Source: Nicotiana tabacum (Eukaryota > Streptophyta > Magnoliopsida > Solanales > Solanaceae). Taken from it: DNA of 64,000 bases. Both the position numbers and the translations under genes were made by a program. The notes under the pieces were generated by a model. It was not told the DNA's origin, ran no database searches, and worked only from the letters and a program-made list of their open reading frames with translations. The DNA is taken from the NCBI RefSeq assembly GCF_000715075.1, contig NC_134084.1, forward strand, positions 101,784,411 through 101,848,410, written 5' to 3'. Below are positions 1 to 11,117 of the stretch, one piece after another; the stretch's first letter is position 1, and every line of letters begins with the position of its first letter.

Positions 1-1
1 C

Positions 2-1606
2 ATGGCAAAACCATACAGTGAAATACAACTTCTGCTGAATAACTTTACTGCTAATGATCATAATTGGCAAGGTGAAGGAGAACCAAGGAGAGCAATGAAA
101 CAGAAAGCAGGGTTACTTGAACTGGATGACATCTCCGCCATGAGAGCAGATTTAGCAAAATTGGCAAATCAAATGACCAGAATGACAATGGGACCATCAC
201 AACCAATGCAGCAGGTTCAACAAATGTCAGTTTGTTGTGAAATGTGTGGCGATAATCACACAAGTGACATGTACCCAACGAATCCTGAATCTATTTATTA
301 TGTGGGGCAACAAAGCAGAGGGCCGATGAACCAACAGGCACAATATGGGAACACTTACAATGCAAATTGGAGAAATCATCCTAATTTCTCTTGGGGTGGA
401 AATCAATCAAATCAGAATCAATATAGACCCCAAGGAAATTTTAATCAACCTCAAAGGCCGCCACAGCAAGCAGAAGAAAGTACAAATGATTTGTTGAAAA
501 AATTATTGCAAGACAATCAACAACTCAGAACGGACTTTAGAAATCTTGAAAGACAATTGGGACAACTAGCTGCAAATCAAAATACTAGGCCTGCAGGTGC
601 TCTTCCAAGTGATACAGAGAAAAATCCGCAAGTTAGTGCAATTACACTTAGAGCTGGAAGGGAATTAGAAGAAGTTCCAAAGAAGAGAAAAGACAAGCTT
701 GTACCTGAGGGTGAATTGATTCCCAAAGCAACATGGGAAGTAAGGAAAGATGATACAATTTCAGCACCTGCGAATGTTTCAAGGCCACCACCACCTTTTC
801 CACAAAGATTGCAGAAAAAGAATGACGATCACATGTTCAACAAATTTCTCTCTATGTTGAGTCAGATTCAATTGAATATTCCGTTGGTAGATGCGATTCG
901 TGATATTCCAAAATATGCCAAATACATAAAAGACATTATGGCTAACAAGAGGAAACTGAATGAATTTGAAACAGTTGCACTTACTGAAGAGTGCACTTCA
1001 AGGGTCCAAAATAAGCTTCCTCAAAAGCTTAAGGACTCTGGCAGCTTTACTATCCCTGTGAGAATAGGCAATGTTGATGTAGGCCATGCACTTTGTGATT
1101 TGGGAGCAAGCATAATTTTTATGCCATTGTCTTTGTACAAACAATTGGGTTTGGGAGCTCCAAAACCCACCACGGTGATGTTGCAACTAGCAGACAGGTC
1201 CATAGCTTACCCGGAAGGGGTGATAGAGGATGTGCTACTGAAAATTGGGAAATTTATTTTCCCGGTTGATTTCATTATCTTGGATTTTCAGGCCAATGAA
1301 AAAGTTCCTATTATATTGGGAAGACCTCTCTTGGTTACAGGTGATGCTATAATTAAAGTAAGAGAAGGAAAAATGATCATGAGAGTTGACAACGAGGAAG
1401 CTGTTTTTAATGTATATAAAGCAATTCAACTTCCTCGGCAGTATGAAGAATTGTCTATGATATCTGTCATGGAGATTGATGAACAACTTGCTACCTCAAG
1501 TGTATATTTGCAGGATTCTTTAGAAAAAGCAATTTTGTTGTTTGAAAGTTTGGAGATTAATGATGAGGTTGAGGAGATGAAACATACTTTGAATGCAACA
1601 TGTTAA
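2..1606 (+). pseudogene. Athila gag (C-terminal part) and aspartic protease
   Basis: A 534-codon open stretch entering from the window edge, so its first Met is not the true start. Residues 79-91 hold a zinc-knuckle-like motif, Cys79-x2-Cys82-x3-His86, with Tyr (Y91) where a fourth Cys ligand would be expected. A Gln/Asn/Pro-rich linker follows (about 100-160), then a short coiled-coil-like stretch (about 160-190). The protease lies around residues 350-450, with the active-site motif CDLGAS (about residue 367) and the ILGRPLL flap-like motif near 440. The ORF ends at TAA 1604-1606. The same frame resumes 31 nt later, so the stop may be a mutation or a short spacer. Protease would process the polyprotein in the cytoplasmic particle. 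Confidence 0.8.
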
Positions 1607-1636
1607 TATATAAAAGGTTTTAATTCCTTTGAACCT

Positions 1637-3192
1637 TTGAACAGGCCAGATGGTCCTCTTCTGAAGCCCTCAGTTGAAGAAGCTCCCAAATTGGAATTAA
1701 AGCCTTTACCTTCTCACCTTCATTATGCTTATTTGGGTAGTTCTGAAATGTTACCTGTTATTATTTCTGCTGACTTGTCTGAATTGCAGGAGGAGAAATT
1801 GTTAAGAGTACTACGTGAGCATAAAAGAGCAATTGGGTGGACAATGGATGACATAAGAGGTATTAGTCCAGCTTTTTGCATGCATAAAATTCTCATGGAG
1901 GAAGGGCACAAGCCAAGCATAGAACAACAACGCCGCCTAAACCCAAACATGAAAGAGGTGGTAAGAAAAGAAATGATTAAATGCCTTGATGCAGGTATTG
2001 TATTTCCAATATCTGATAGCAAATGGGTAAGTCCAGTCCAATGTGTTCCAAAGAAAGGAGGAATGACCGTAGTGACAAATGAAAATAATGATTTGTTCCC
2101 ATTAGAACTGTTACTGGGTGGAGGATTTGCATAGATTATAGAAAATTGAATAATGCCACCCGAAAAGATCATTTTCCCCTTCCCTTTATTGACCAAATGC
2201 TTGATAGATTAGCCGAGCAGGAATACTACTATTTTTTGGATGGCTACTCGAGATATAATCAAATTGTTATAGCCCCAGAAGACCAAGAAAAGACCACATT
2301 TACATTCCCCTATGGGACATATGCATTTAAAAGAATGTCATTTGGTCTTTGTAATGCACCTGCGACTTTTCAAAGGTGTATGATGGCTATTTTCACTGAT
2401 ATGGTTGAAAGATTTGTGGAAGTATTTATGGATGATTTTTATGTATTTGGATGTTCTTTTGATGAATGTTTAATGAATCTTGATAAAGTCTTTGCTAGGT
2501 GTGAAGAAACAAATTTGGTACTAAATTGGGAAAAATGCCATTTCATGGTACGAGAAGGCATAGTCTTAGGGCATAAAGTGTCCAAGAATGGATTGTAGGT
2601 GGATAAAGCAAAGGTGGAAGTAATTGAAAAATTACCTCCACCAACATCAGTTAGAGGCATTCGCAGTTTCTTAGGCCATGCTGGTTTTTACCGTCGTTTC
2701 ATCAAGGATTTTTCAAAAATCTCATCTCCTTTGTGCAGGCTTCTTGAGAAAGATACATCTTTCAAGTTTGATGATGCTTGTCTGAAAGCATTTGATGAGC
2801 TGAAACGAAGATTAGTTACTGCACCGATTATCATTTCTCCAGATTGGAAACTTCCATTTGAATTGATGTGTGATGCAAGTGATATAGCCATTGGAGCTGT
2901 TTTGGGGCAGCGGAAAGAGAAAATATTTTGTTCCATTCACTATGTGAGTAGAACTCTTAATTCATCTCAAATGAATTACAGTGTTACTGAAAAAGAGTTG
3001 CTCGCAGTAGTATGGGCATTTGATAAGTTTAGATCCTATCTAGTGGGGACAAAAGTCATAGTTTACACAGATCACTCAGCTATAAGGTATTTATTTGCAA
3101 AGAAAGATGCCAAGCCAAGGTTAATTCGATGGGTTCTTCTTTTGCAGGAATTTGATTTGGAGATTCGAGATCGAAAGGGAACAGAGAATTAG
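1637..3192 (+). pseudogene. Athila reverse transcriptase and RNase H, broken
   Basis: Three consecutive open stretches make one RT-RNase H region. The first (1637-2134) carries the N-terminal RT segment. A missing base around 2098-2101 in a CCC run throws it out of frame, and reading frame 1 gives the core motif CIDYRKLN. The second (to 2598) contains the catalytic motif FMDDF (about 2426-2440) and SFGLCNAPATFQR. It ends in TAG at 2596-2598, exactly where the coding frame continues as [15 protein letters not shown]. The third contains the connection domain and RNase H, with CDASD, EKELLA and the TDH motif near 3070. A TAG at 3190 interrupts [11 protein letters not shown] just before the integrase. 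Function would be cDNA synthesis; the copy is dead. Confidence 0.85.
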
Positions 3193-4590
3193 GTTGCAGA
3201 TCATTTATCCAGGCTGGAAAATAGAGGTCATGTCACTGAAGGAGAATTAATCAAAGAAACATTCCCTGACGAACATTTGCTAGCCATCACTTCGGATAAA
3301 ACCCCGTGGTATGCTGATTATGTGAATTTCATTGCAAGTGGGGTGACTCCACCAGAATTCACAGCTGACCATAGAAGAAGGTTCTTACATGATGTGAGAT
3401 TCTACACATGGGACGAGCCTTTTCTATACAAGCAATGCGCAGATCAATTGGTAAGAAAGTGTGTCCCTGAGGAGGAGATGAATGCAATATTGCATGACTG
3501 TCATTCTTCTCTTTATGGAGGTCATCATGGTGGAGCCAGAACTGCACAAAAGGTTTTGCAATCAGGTTTTTACTGGCCAAAATTATTTAAAGATGCACAT
3601 GCTTTTGTTAAAAATTGTGACAGGTGCCAAAGAACCGGAATGATCACGAAGAAGCACGAGATGCCTTTACAAAATATTTTGGCAGTAGAGCTCTTTGATG
3701 TCTGGGGAATAGATTTCATGGGACCATTTCCGTATTCTAATGGACATAGATATATTTTGGTTGCAGTGGATTATGTGTCTAAGTGGGTTGAGGCCATTGC
3801 TCTTCCTACTAATGATGCGAAGGTAGTGGTAAGTTTTGTGAAGAAACACATTTTCACATGCTTTGGAACTCCAAGGGTGTTGATAAGTGATGGAGGAACA
3901 CACTTTTGCAACAAATTGTTGAAAAATGTTCTAGCAAAATATGGTGTGAGATACAAGGTTGCTACTGCATATCACCCTCAAACGAGTGGTCAAGTTGAAG
4001 TGTCAAACAGGGAGGTAAAACAGATTTTGGAGAAAACTGTGAGCACAAATAGGAAAGATTGGTCCGGTAAGTTAGAAGATGCATTGTGGGCTTACCGAAC
4101 TGCATACAAGACTCCAATAGGTACTTCTCCATACAGGTTGGTTTATGGAAAAGCATGTCATTTGCCTGTTGAGATAGAACATAAAGCTTATTGGGCAATC
4201 AAAAAGCTAAATATGAATATGGACTTAGCTGGAGAAAAAAGACTGCTACAACTCAATGAACTTGATGAGTTTCGGTTGCATGCTTATAAAAATGACAAGT
4301 TATATAAAGAAAAGGCCAAGAAGTGGAACGACAAACACATCCAACATCGTGAGTTTGAGCCGGGTCAAGAAGTTCTCTTGTTCAACTCAAGGCTAAAGCT
4401 TTTTCCTGGAAAGCTTAAGTCCCGTTGGGCAGGCCCTTTTGTTGTAGTAAGTGTAACTCCTCATGGAACAGTTGAATTGCGAAACATTAATTCAACAGGC
4501 ACGTTCTTGGTAAATGGGAAACGAATTAAACACTATTGGGGTGGTGACATTCAACGTCACAAAACCTCAGTAGATTTAATTGATGTATAA
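3193..4590 (+). pseudogene. Athila integrase
   Basis: Open from just after the TAG at 3190 to a natural TAA at 4588-4590. The zinc-binding HHCC module is intact (HDCHSS, GGHHGG, then NCDRCQRTG, about 3496-3640). The catalytic core keeps the first Asp in WGIDFMGPF (about 3705), the second in SDGGTHF (about 3888) and the Glu in [10 protein letters not shown] (about 3995). The C-terminal GPF-type module follows ([11 protein letters not shown], about 4420). No chromodomain is seen, which agrees with Athila rather than a chromovirus. It would insert the cDNA into host chromatin. The domain itself looks unbroken, though the stops upstream prevent a full polyprotein. Confidence 0.85.
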
Positions 4591-5631
4591 TGCAATATGG
4601 CGTCGTGCCGCGACATTAAATCAGGCGCTGTGTGGGAGGCAACCCACAAATGTAGTGTAAATATAGTTTGTAAATGAGAATTTATAACTTGGCCTTCTTG
4701 AGAGGCTATATATTTGGAAAAAAAGGAGAAACGTTCAGTGATTAGCACGGGTGCGCATGGCTAGTGCATAGCCCGCGCTAATTGGGTTTCCGTCTGCCTG
4801 ACCTTCAGTGATTAGCGCGGGTGTGCATAACTAGCGCATAGCCCGCGCTAATCAAGTTTTAGTCTGCCTCGGGATAAACTGACTAGCGCGGGAGCGCATG
4901 GCTAGCGCACGACCCGCGCTAGTCAGAGGTAACTTCGTTTTAAAAGTTTTTTTTACTTCTTTAACTTAACTTAATAATACCCCCCAAAACCGAAAAACCC
5001 TACTCTTTCTCTTCTTCTTCTTCTTCTTCATCAACACCCCACTTCTTCTTCTTCATAAAATCTCCCCACCTCTTCATTCACCCCATACCCCATCTTCCTC
5101 TAAGGATATCTTCTTCATCTTCTTCTTATTAGTTAATTTTTTTTTATTTTTCAGATTATTTCATTTTTTTTTTGTAAACATAGTTTTAATTTTCTATTTT
5201 TTTTGTATGATTTTCAATTTCCTTGCATATATTTAGTATAATGTCTTCAATTGTTTCCTTGTTTAGTTTTATTATGTAACATTATTATGTGGTTGTCAAG
5301 ATTGTATATTTTTAGGATAGTTTCTTAAATTTTTCTTATTTAACATTAGAATTTAGCATTTATAGAAGATTTAAACATATGTTTGATGTTTGGTTGGGTT
5401 GAGGAAGTGAAAAATTAGGAATATGGTGGTGTAAAGTAGTGATTGGGTTGGTTGATGGTGAATACATTGTGACATAGGGTTAGAAAAAGCTTGAAACTCA
5501 ACATGCTCACAATGTGTTTGAAAAAATGCCTCTTTGGAGGAAGTGATGTAACCAACTATGTGGTGAAGTCTAAGTAGCCCGGTTTGGTTACCCAATTGAA
5601 TAGGGCTAACTCTAAACTACTTGCAGGTATC
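4591..5631 (+). other. Athila pol-to-env spacer
   Basis: About 1 kb without a credible reading frame. Its first part carries the three tandem hairpins annotated separately. After that comes a pyrimidine-rich stretch with CTT/TTC repeats (about 4985-5130) and then AT-rich sequence with long T runs. The stretch ends in TTGCAG (about 5621-5626), a good splice acceptor, six bases before the ATG of the next ORF. Such a layout would suit a spliced subgenomic message for the downstream ORF. That splicing is inference here. Confidence 0.5.
4740..4924 (+). repeat. Three tandem 44-nt hairpins with covarying stems
   Basis: Three units, at 4740-4783, 4810-4853 and 4881-4924, repeat every 70-71 bases. 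Each has 12-nt arms separated by exactly 20 nt. Unit 2 pairs GATTAGCGCGGG with CCCGCGCTAATC perfectly. Unit 3 pairs GACTAGCGCGGG with CCCGCGCTAGTC perfectly, so the third base and its partner have changed together (T-A to C-G). Unit 1 has two mismatches (GATTAGCACGGG / CCCGCGCTAATT). The arms are GC-rich in AT-rich surroundings. The units lie directly after pol and before the env-position ORF. Confidence 0.85.
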
Positions 5632-6285
5632 ATGGCCCCTCGTAAACGCCCAGCATCAAGTTCCTCATCCGAACGCCCAGCTACAGCAAATGTTGGTGGA
5701 CGGCCCAGAAAATCAGTTGATACTAGGCCATTCAACAGTCAAAAGTTTGTGTCAGCCAAGGCACATGACAGATTTAACAAAAAGGAGGAGAAAACAATAG
5801 TGCCTGAACAAGCAATGGATGCAAATGCTTTGGCTATTAATTGTCCAAACCTAGTAAACGAGTTGAGGAGGCGTGGGCTTGACATATTCTTCGAGGAGCC
5901 AATCACGACAAATGTAATGCTAGTGAGGGAATATTATGCCAACCTTCCGGAACATGATAACTACAACGTTACAGTCCGAAAGCGACAAGTCAATGCATCT
6001 ATATAAACAATTCAGGATATGTACAGGCTACCCCCAGTGGAGGAAGATTACATAGATATGTTCCAGGCATATAACAGCAAGCTAATACCATGGTCCGCGT
6101 TCACCGACATAATTTGTCGCCTAGATGCAGATATCCAATGGTATAAATATGGGAACAAGTTCCACACTAATGCCCTGAAGTTCGAGGCCAAATGTTGGTT
6201 GTACTTCATCAACAGTCGTCTCTTGCCTTCCAAGAATTTGACTGAAGTAAACATCCCTCGAGCTTGCTTAATATGGTGTTTCATG
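5632..6285 (+). pseudogene. Env-position ORF of Athila (plant transposon-protein domain)
   Basis: The likely start is the ATG at 5632, giving MAPRKRPASSSS, a basic Ser-rich N-terminus. The open frame itself begins earlier, at 5584. The frame runs to TAA 6004-6006, which interrupts the same frame that continues at 6007 and is open to 6339. Motifs VREYYANLPEHDNYNV and CWLYFINSRLLPSKN match the plant transposon-protein domain commonly found downstream of pol in Athila-like elements (Pfam Transposase_32-like; recalled, not searched). Its function is unknown. No signal peptide or transmembrane segment is visible in what remains. Recognisable coding sequence ends at about 6275-6285; the last frame residues come from the junction sequence. 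Confidence 0.65.
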
Positions 6286-6360
6286 AATAGGGCATGGTTT
6301 GATGTCCTATTCATGAACCCTGAATATGGTGTTTCATGAATATGGTGTTTCATGAACCCT
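6272..6360. repeat. Junction of micro-repeats between Athila and Ogre sequence
   Basis: The motif TATGGTGTTTCATGAA occurs three times in about 85 bases (starting near 6272, 6326 and 6341). In addition TTCATGAATAGG (6280-6291) and CCTATTCATGAA (6306-6317) form a perfect 12-bp inverted repeat around a 14-nt loop. This lies exactly where Athila coding similarity stops and the leader of an oppositely oriented Ogre-type element begins. Confidence 0.7.
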
Positions 6361-6381
6361 GAATCAGAGATTCTGGGTCCT

Positions 6382-6400
6382 GTCCCCAGCAGAGTCGCCA
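6382..6400 (-). other. Primer binding site of Ogre-type element
   Basis: Minus strand TGGCGACTCTGCTGGGGAC begins with the TGG that complements the universal tRNA CCA end. It sits 4 bases (GATC) beyond the LTR end at 6405. It fixes the element's orientation and shows which end is the 5' LTR. Confidence 0.65.
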
Positions 6401-6404
6401 GATC

Positions 6405-9400
6405 TGTCACACCTCCTTTTTACCTGCACCCGCGGAAGCGTAGAGGGAGTTTTTCCAATTAAAGGACAATCGAAATGGGATTTATTATTTAATTCAGAGT
6501 CGCCAGTTGGGAGATTTATGGTGTCCCAAGTCACCGGTTGAATACCGAATCGAGGAAAATATTGACTCTGTATTACAGTCCGTGAACCAGAAATCCGGAT
6601 AAGGAATTCTGTTAACCCGGGAGAAGGTGTTAGGCATTCCCGAGTTCCGTGGTTCTAGCACGGTCGCTCAAATGTCATATTCGGCTTATTTATCTGATTT
6701 TAATACATGTTGAACCTATGTGCAAATTTTAACCTTTTACCGCTTTTAGTATTATTATTTTTAACGAGAATTACAACGTCGTGAAAACACATCTCGAACC
6801 ACGTCACATCAATGCGCCCGTGGTTATTGACACATTTCGACTCCGTTGAAAATTGGATTTGGGTCACATAAATGTGCACCCGAGTTTAAGAAAGTAAATT
6901 ATTAAAAGCGCGTCTAGAATAACTAGCGTATTATTAATTTTGGGGAAGGCCATGAAATTCGCTAAATGGTACGTCCCGAGGTCTAAAAATATTTTTACTA
7001 TAATTGAGAGGGCCACGCAATGTATGATATTGGTTTGGCACGGCGCACCTCATTTATTTTAAAACCAACCTAAAAGAACTATGATTTTTCTATTAAGTAT
7101 TGTCTCTAAAGGGCCCTAATTAATTAGAATTATTAATAAACCATCATTGAAAGTATTACATCACAATGTTAAATCAAAAAGCTTTAATAAACAACCTAGT
7201 ATCTTTAGCAGATTGGGCTTCAAAATCAGCCCAAAAGAAGGGGAATGGTTTAACCTTACAACAGGGGAAGGGTTGTCTGACGCTGGGCCTTAAGCAGATT
7301 CAGGCCCAGATCTTGTTCAAACAAAGGCTGTCATGTGTAGGCTCTTAAATGAGCCTAGATCCCGTACTGATTTTATGTGAATCTCATCCTACTGATTTTC
7401 ACCCACAACGGACTCAATTATTGGTGAACACATAATCATTTCTGAATTCATGCTAATTTCAACATGCTAACTTTGAATCATCACAAGCATATTCACTGAT
7501 TCATACATGGTTTACCAGACATGCTGAATCTGTCACACAGTTAAAATGAGTAAAACAAATTCATTTTTGGCAGGCACTTCAATTCAAATCTGTTATGGCT
7601 AAGCAACACACGTTGATTGTTTGACGAAACAAAAGCAAATTTGTTGAAACTGAACTCAAGGTTATTTGAATCTGCACAACTGGTGACTTATCTCTTCATT
7701 TTAAATGACCTATATGTTAGTTAACTTTTCAATCTCGATTTGGAATTCACCAGTGATACTAGAATACGTAAAACTACGGCTTAAAATCTTCGTCGAACTG
7801 TGAATTCATTAATTGAATCGCATCTCTTCAACGGTACTCATATCTCATAGATACTCTGATGTAGAGTATGAGATGAGTAATTCCAGTCAATATAAGTTCT
7901 AAAGTACTGATTATTTATAGGAAATTAAAATACACTAGGATTAAACTAATGAAGCAACATACAGACAATTCTAGTTTGAACAATCCAATTATACATACGA
8001 TACAAAGTTTCAAATAAACGTGACTGTTTTACACCTTTAAACCAAAACAAAACAGAAAAATTCAGAGATCAACCCAAGCAGCACTTTATCATTTAATCTC
8101 CAAATCAGACCTACATTGATCCCTTACATTTCATACGAGGTCAAGGGGGAGTACCTGGATTGGAGCAAACAGAAGAATAAAAAGGAAGTCAGCAGCAGTA
8201 CAGCAGTAATACGAGCAGCAATACAAACAGCAATCCACAAACAGCCCAGTAACATATGCAGCAAACCCAGGTGAATTTGAAACCAGTTAAAACCGAAACA
8301 CTCAAACTCGAACAGCTCAAACGACCTCAAAAATGAAATCAGAAAAACACACTACTGCAACACTACACCCAAACTCATCTCAAGCTATCTCAAAACCTGT
8401 TGTATTCAAACTTTGAACTCCTTTCTCTCTCTTTTCAGATTGCTTTTCTCCTCTAAGGTCTGCCCAAAAGAAAAACCAAGACCAGACTCCTCCAAAAAAA
8501 AGATCCCCCCTTAACTCTGTCCAGACCCCTATTTTATACCAAACACTGACCTTGCCCCCCTCTCCTAAGCACTCAGGCAGAATCCTCCTACTGATTCTGC
8601 CCATGATCTTCTTTTAATTCCACTAGAGTATGTCTTTTTTCCATTATCCCTTGTCCTTTCCTTATTTAAATTTAAATAGGTATGGGCACCTATTTCTTAA
8701 TCCATTTCCTTTAAACCTTCCCCTACCATTATGCTTTGTTCCCCATTAGCACTTAAACAATTCATTAGTTTAATGGTACTTTAGTATCCTACTGCCAGAC
8801 CATTCAGCTTAAACCACTTTCAAACCTTTTCAATCCCAAAATACCCTCATAAAGTCCCTGAAATTACTGTCCTAACCAATCCCTTTCACTCTGTACCAAA
8901 CCCTTCAGCTATAACCAGTTCAAACTATCAAATTCCTAACAACTGACTCCTAACTCAACTGGACAGATTACAAAACTTCAGATTTGAAAGACCAGTAGAC
9001 CTCCTGATGACCAATTAGGCAGGTAATCGACAGCATGAATTACAAACAATGGGAATCACACACTATAGAACAAGTTTTAGTTCACAACAATTTTGACTAA
9101 ACCCAACTACTCTCAACATTAGACTGCAATTAGAGATGAGGCAAAGCAAGTGTCATGAAAAGAAACCTGATTAATAGCACAAGTCTAGATTCAAACAATC
9201 ATGAACCATTTCCTAAGCATTAGGTCTATTGTACAGGCCAACATCACTGATTAAGGAATCACAACGACAAAGTAATTGGTAGCCTGAACTTAAACCAAAC
9301 TAAACAAACACAAATTAGACCAGTTCTTGACAAATTCAACTCGCAAACTGGCCCAAATTTGGACCTTAGACTACTGACCATAATTCAAACGGGAAACTCA

Positions 9401-10752
9401 TGCCAATTTATAGAAGAGGAAGGGACAGAGTAAACAAACGGAACTGCAAGAGTGAACAATCAAAACTGGACGTAAAAGACTTACCCGAATCACAACTTGA
9501 TAAAAAAACTCGAGGATCTTCCCACTTTCAAGCTGAGACGGACTTTAACCATGTGTTTTCGAAGGAAAACAGCATGGCTAAAGTCAGTCTCTGGCTCAAA
9601 ATTCATGGAACCTGGCCTGCCTAACTTCGATCTGGAATCTGAGTTGTCCCACGATGATTTGAAAAGAATCGATCAAGGATTCATGGTGAGGGGGTCCAGG
9701 AGATCACAGGGTGTGAGTTTGGTGGCCATTGAACGGATTAGGGTTTGGTTCGATTCCTTTGATCTAAGATTCGAGGGGCTCGGGGTGATTCGAAGGAAAA
9801 TGAGCATGGATTCGGAGAGGGGATGGTTTGGTGGTTCAGGGGTGTGATTTTCACGGCCATCGGAGCCGGAGTCGTCGGGTTTTCAGGCGGCGGGGTGGCG
9901 GCTCTAGGGTTTCGAGGGGTCGTCTCTAAGATATCTGAGAGAGACGATGGGGCGAGGGGGGGTTTGGTTTAGGGGGCGGGGTAGGATTTAGGAATATATA
10001 CCGGTAGAGATTTAGGAATATATACTAAAGGGTGGAATGAATCCAGGCCGTTCGATCTGATGAGATCAACGGCTTGGATCCATTCATTAATGGGAACGAC
10101 ATCGCTTCACTTACCTCGAGACCGGATCGGTCTTTGGTTGGGAATGGGTCGGGGCATGGGGCGATTTGCGGCCGTTGGATCGAATGAAATGAACGGCCTG
10201 GATCGACAGGCTTGAGACGGCGTCATTTGGTTGAGGCTGGAGACGGGTCTGGGCTGGTTGGGCCAGTTCCGAACGGGTTTGGACGGGTTTCGTGTTTGGA
10301 CTGGGGTTTTCGGCCCAAATCAGGTTTCCTCTCTTTGATTAGTTCCCTCTTTATTTTCTTTTCTTTTTTTTTAAACTAATCTTCAAAATTAAAATCCTAA
10401 AAATCCTAATTTAAATTGTAACACCAAATTTAACTTAAAATGCTAATTAACTCTTAAAAACAAATATCACACAAAATTAAATACAAAGATAATCCCAGTT
10501 TGACATTAAACCCTAAAAATGCGAAGTACGTTATTTTTAATTTTTTTTTTTTATTTTCGTAAAACAAATTACTGTTTAATTAATCCTAAAATGCAAATGT
10601 AACACATATATGTTTTTTTTTTGTATTTTTCTTAATTAAAGTAAAAATGAACATGCACAGACAAGTACAAATAAATCACAAGCAACACAAAACTATTTTT
10701 ATTTTGAATTTTTTGGGAGTGGTTCTTGTAGGGCAAAAATCACGTGCTCACA
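6405..10752 (-). mobile_element. Orphan Ogre/Tat-type LTR (4.35 kb) with primer site
   Basis: Read on the minus strand, the segment starts TGTGAGCACGTG at 10752 and ends GGTGTGACA at 6405, the TG...CA form of an LTR. Four bases past its end lies TGGCGACTCTGCTGGGGAC (complement of 6382-6400), a convincing tRNA-type primer binding site. It is therefore the 5' LTR of a minus-strand element. The great length is typical of the Ogre/Tat group, whose primer site is reported to match tRNA-Arg (recalled). Only about 60-110 bases of internal leader remain before the Athila junction. The LTR has an AT-rich body and a GC-rich part around 9840-10330. Open frames inside it (for example near 7200, 8200, 8500 and 9600) resemble no gene and are not annotated. 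The duplication cannot be tested because the partner LTR is absent. Confidence 0.7.
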
Positions 10753-11117
10753 ATATGTATTATCCGTAATTAATGAGCATCAATGATGGAAAACGTTATA
10801 GAATTTTCACGAAACAGTTACGATTGGTCGATTGCCAATTATAACGTTACATTAAATGTCATTAATTGCTCATAATGGCTCTATTATGAGAGGAAAGAAA
10901 CGTATTACTTAGAGATATCTATAAAAGGAGAGAAATAACATTTGTAAGGGGGGAAAGATTATTGGGATACACTGATTTACTTTGTTTTCTTTTACCTATC
11001 CAGGTATCATTTAAGTCAATTCTTCTTATTTATTCTACATTTGATTATTAGTAACTCGAGTTCTTCTAAAAGTAAGCTTCGACTGAAATTCCTATTTTCT
11101 GATTAAACATATACGAG
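10753..11117. other. AT-rich stretch before TPR gene relic
   Basis: No gene seen. A TATA-like TCTATAAAAGGAG occurs at about 10916-10928, followed by pyrimidine-rich sequence. It could be the promoter/5' region of the TPR gene relic or the edge of another unrecognised LTR. A decision needs a repeat search. Confidence 0.3.

Larger units (their letters stand above)
1..6285 (+). mobile_element. Athila-type Ty3/gypsy retrotransposon, 5' and 3' truncated
   Basis: Plus-strand remains of one Ty3/gypsy element: gag-protease, reverse transcriptase, RNase H, integrase, a long untranslated spacer, then an extra ORF in the env position. The pol domain order RT-RH-IN and the downstream ORF place it in the Athila lineage. 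The window begins inside gag, so the 5' LTR and primer site are absent. Coding similarity stops at about 6275-6290 in the middle of the last ORF, where Ogre-type sequence in the opposite orientation takes over, so the 3' LTR is missing too. It cannot be active: it has in-frame stops at 1604, 2596, 3190 and 6004 and a frameshift near 2098-2101. Lineage assignment is from protein motifs, not a tree. Confidence 0.85.

Noticed and set aside
4740..4924. CRISPR-like array from regularly spaced palindromic units
   Set aside because: Plant nuclear retrotransposon setting, only three units, spacers are not unique protospacer-like segments and no cas genes exist.
7166..9847. Several small open frames (near 7166, 8124, 8380, 9400 and 9497)
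   Set aside because: They lie inside the 4.35-kb Ogre-type LTR, overlap on both strands and show no protein motif.
10916..10928. TATA-like box as start of a new LTR element
   Set aside because: No partner LTR, primer site or coding region nearby; kept only as a remark in the gene-free stretch.
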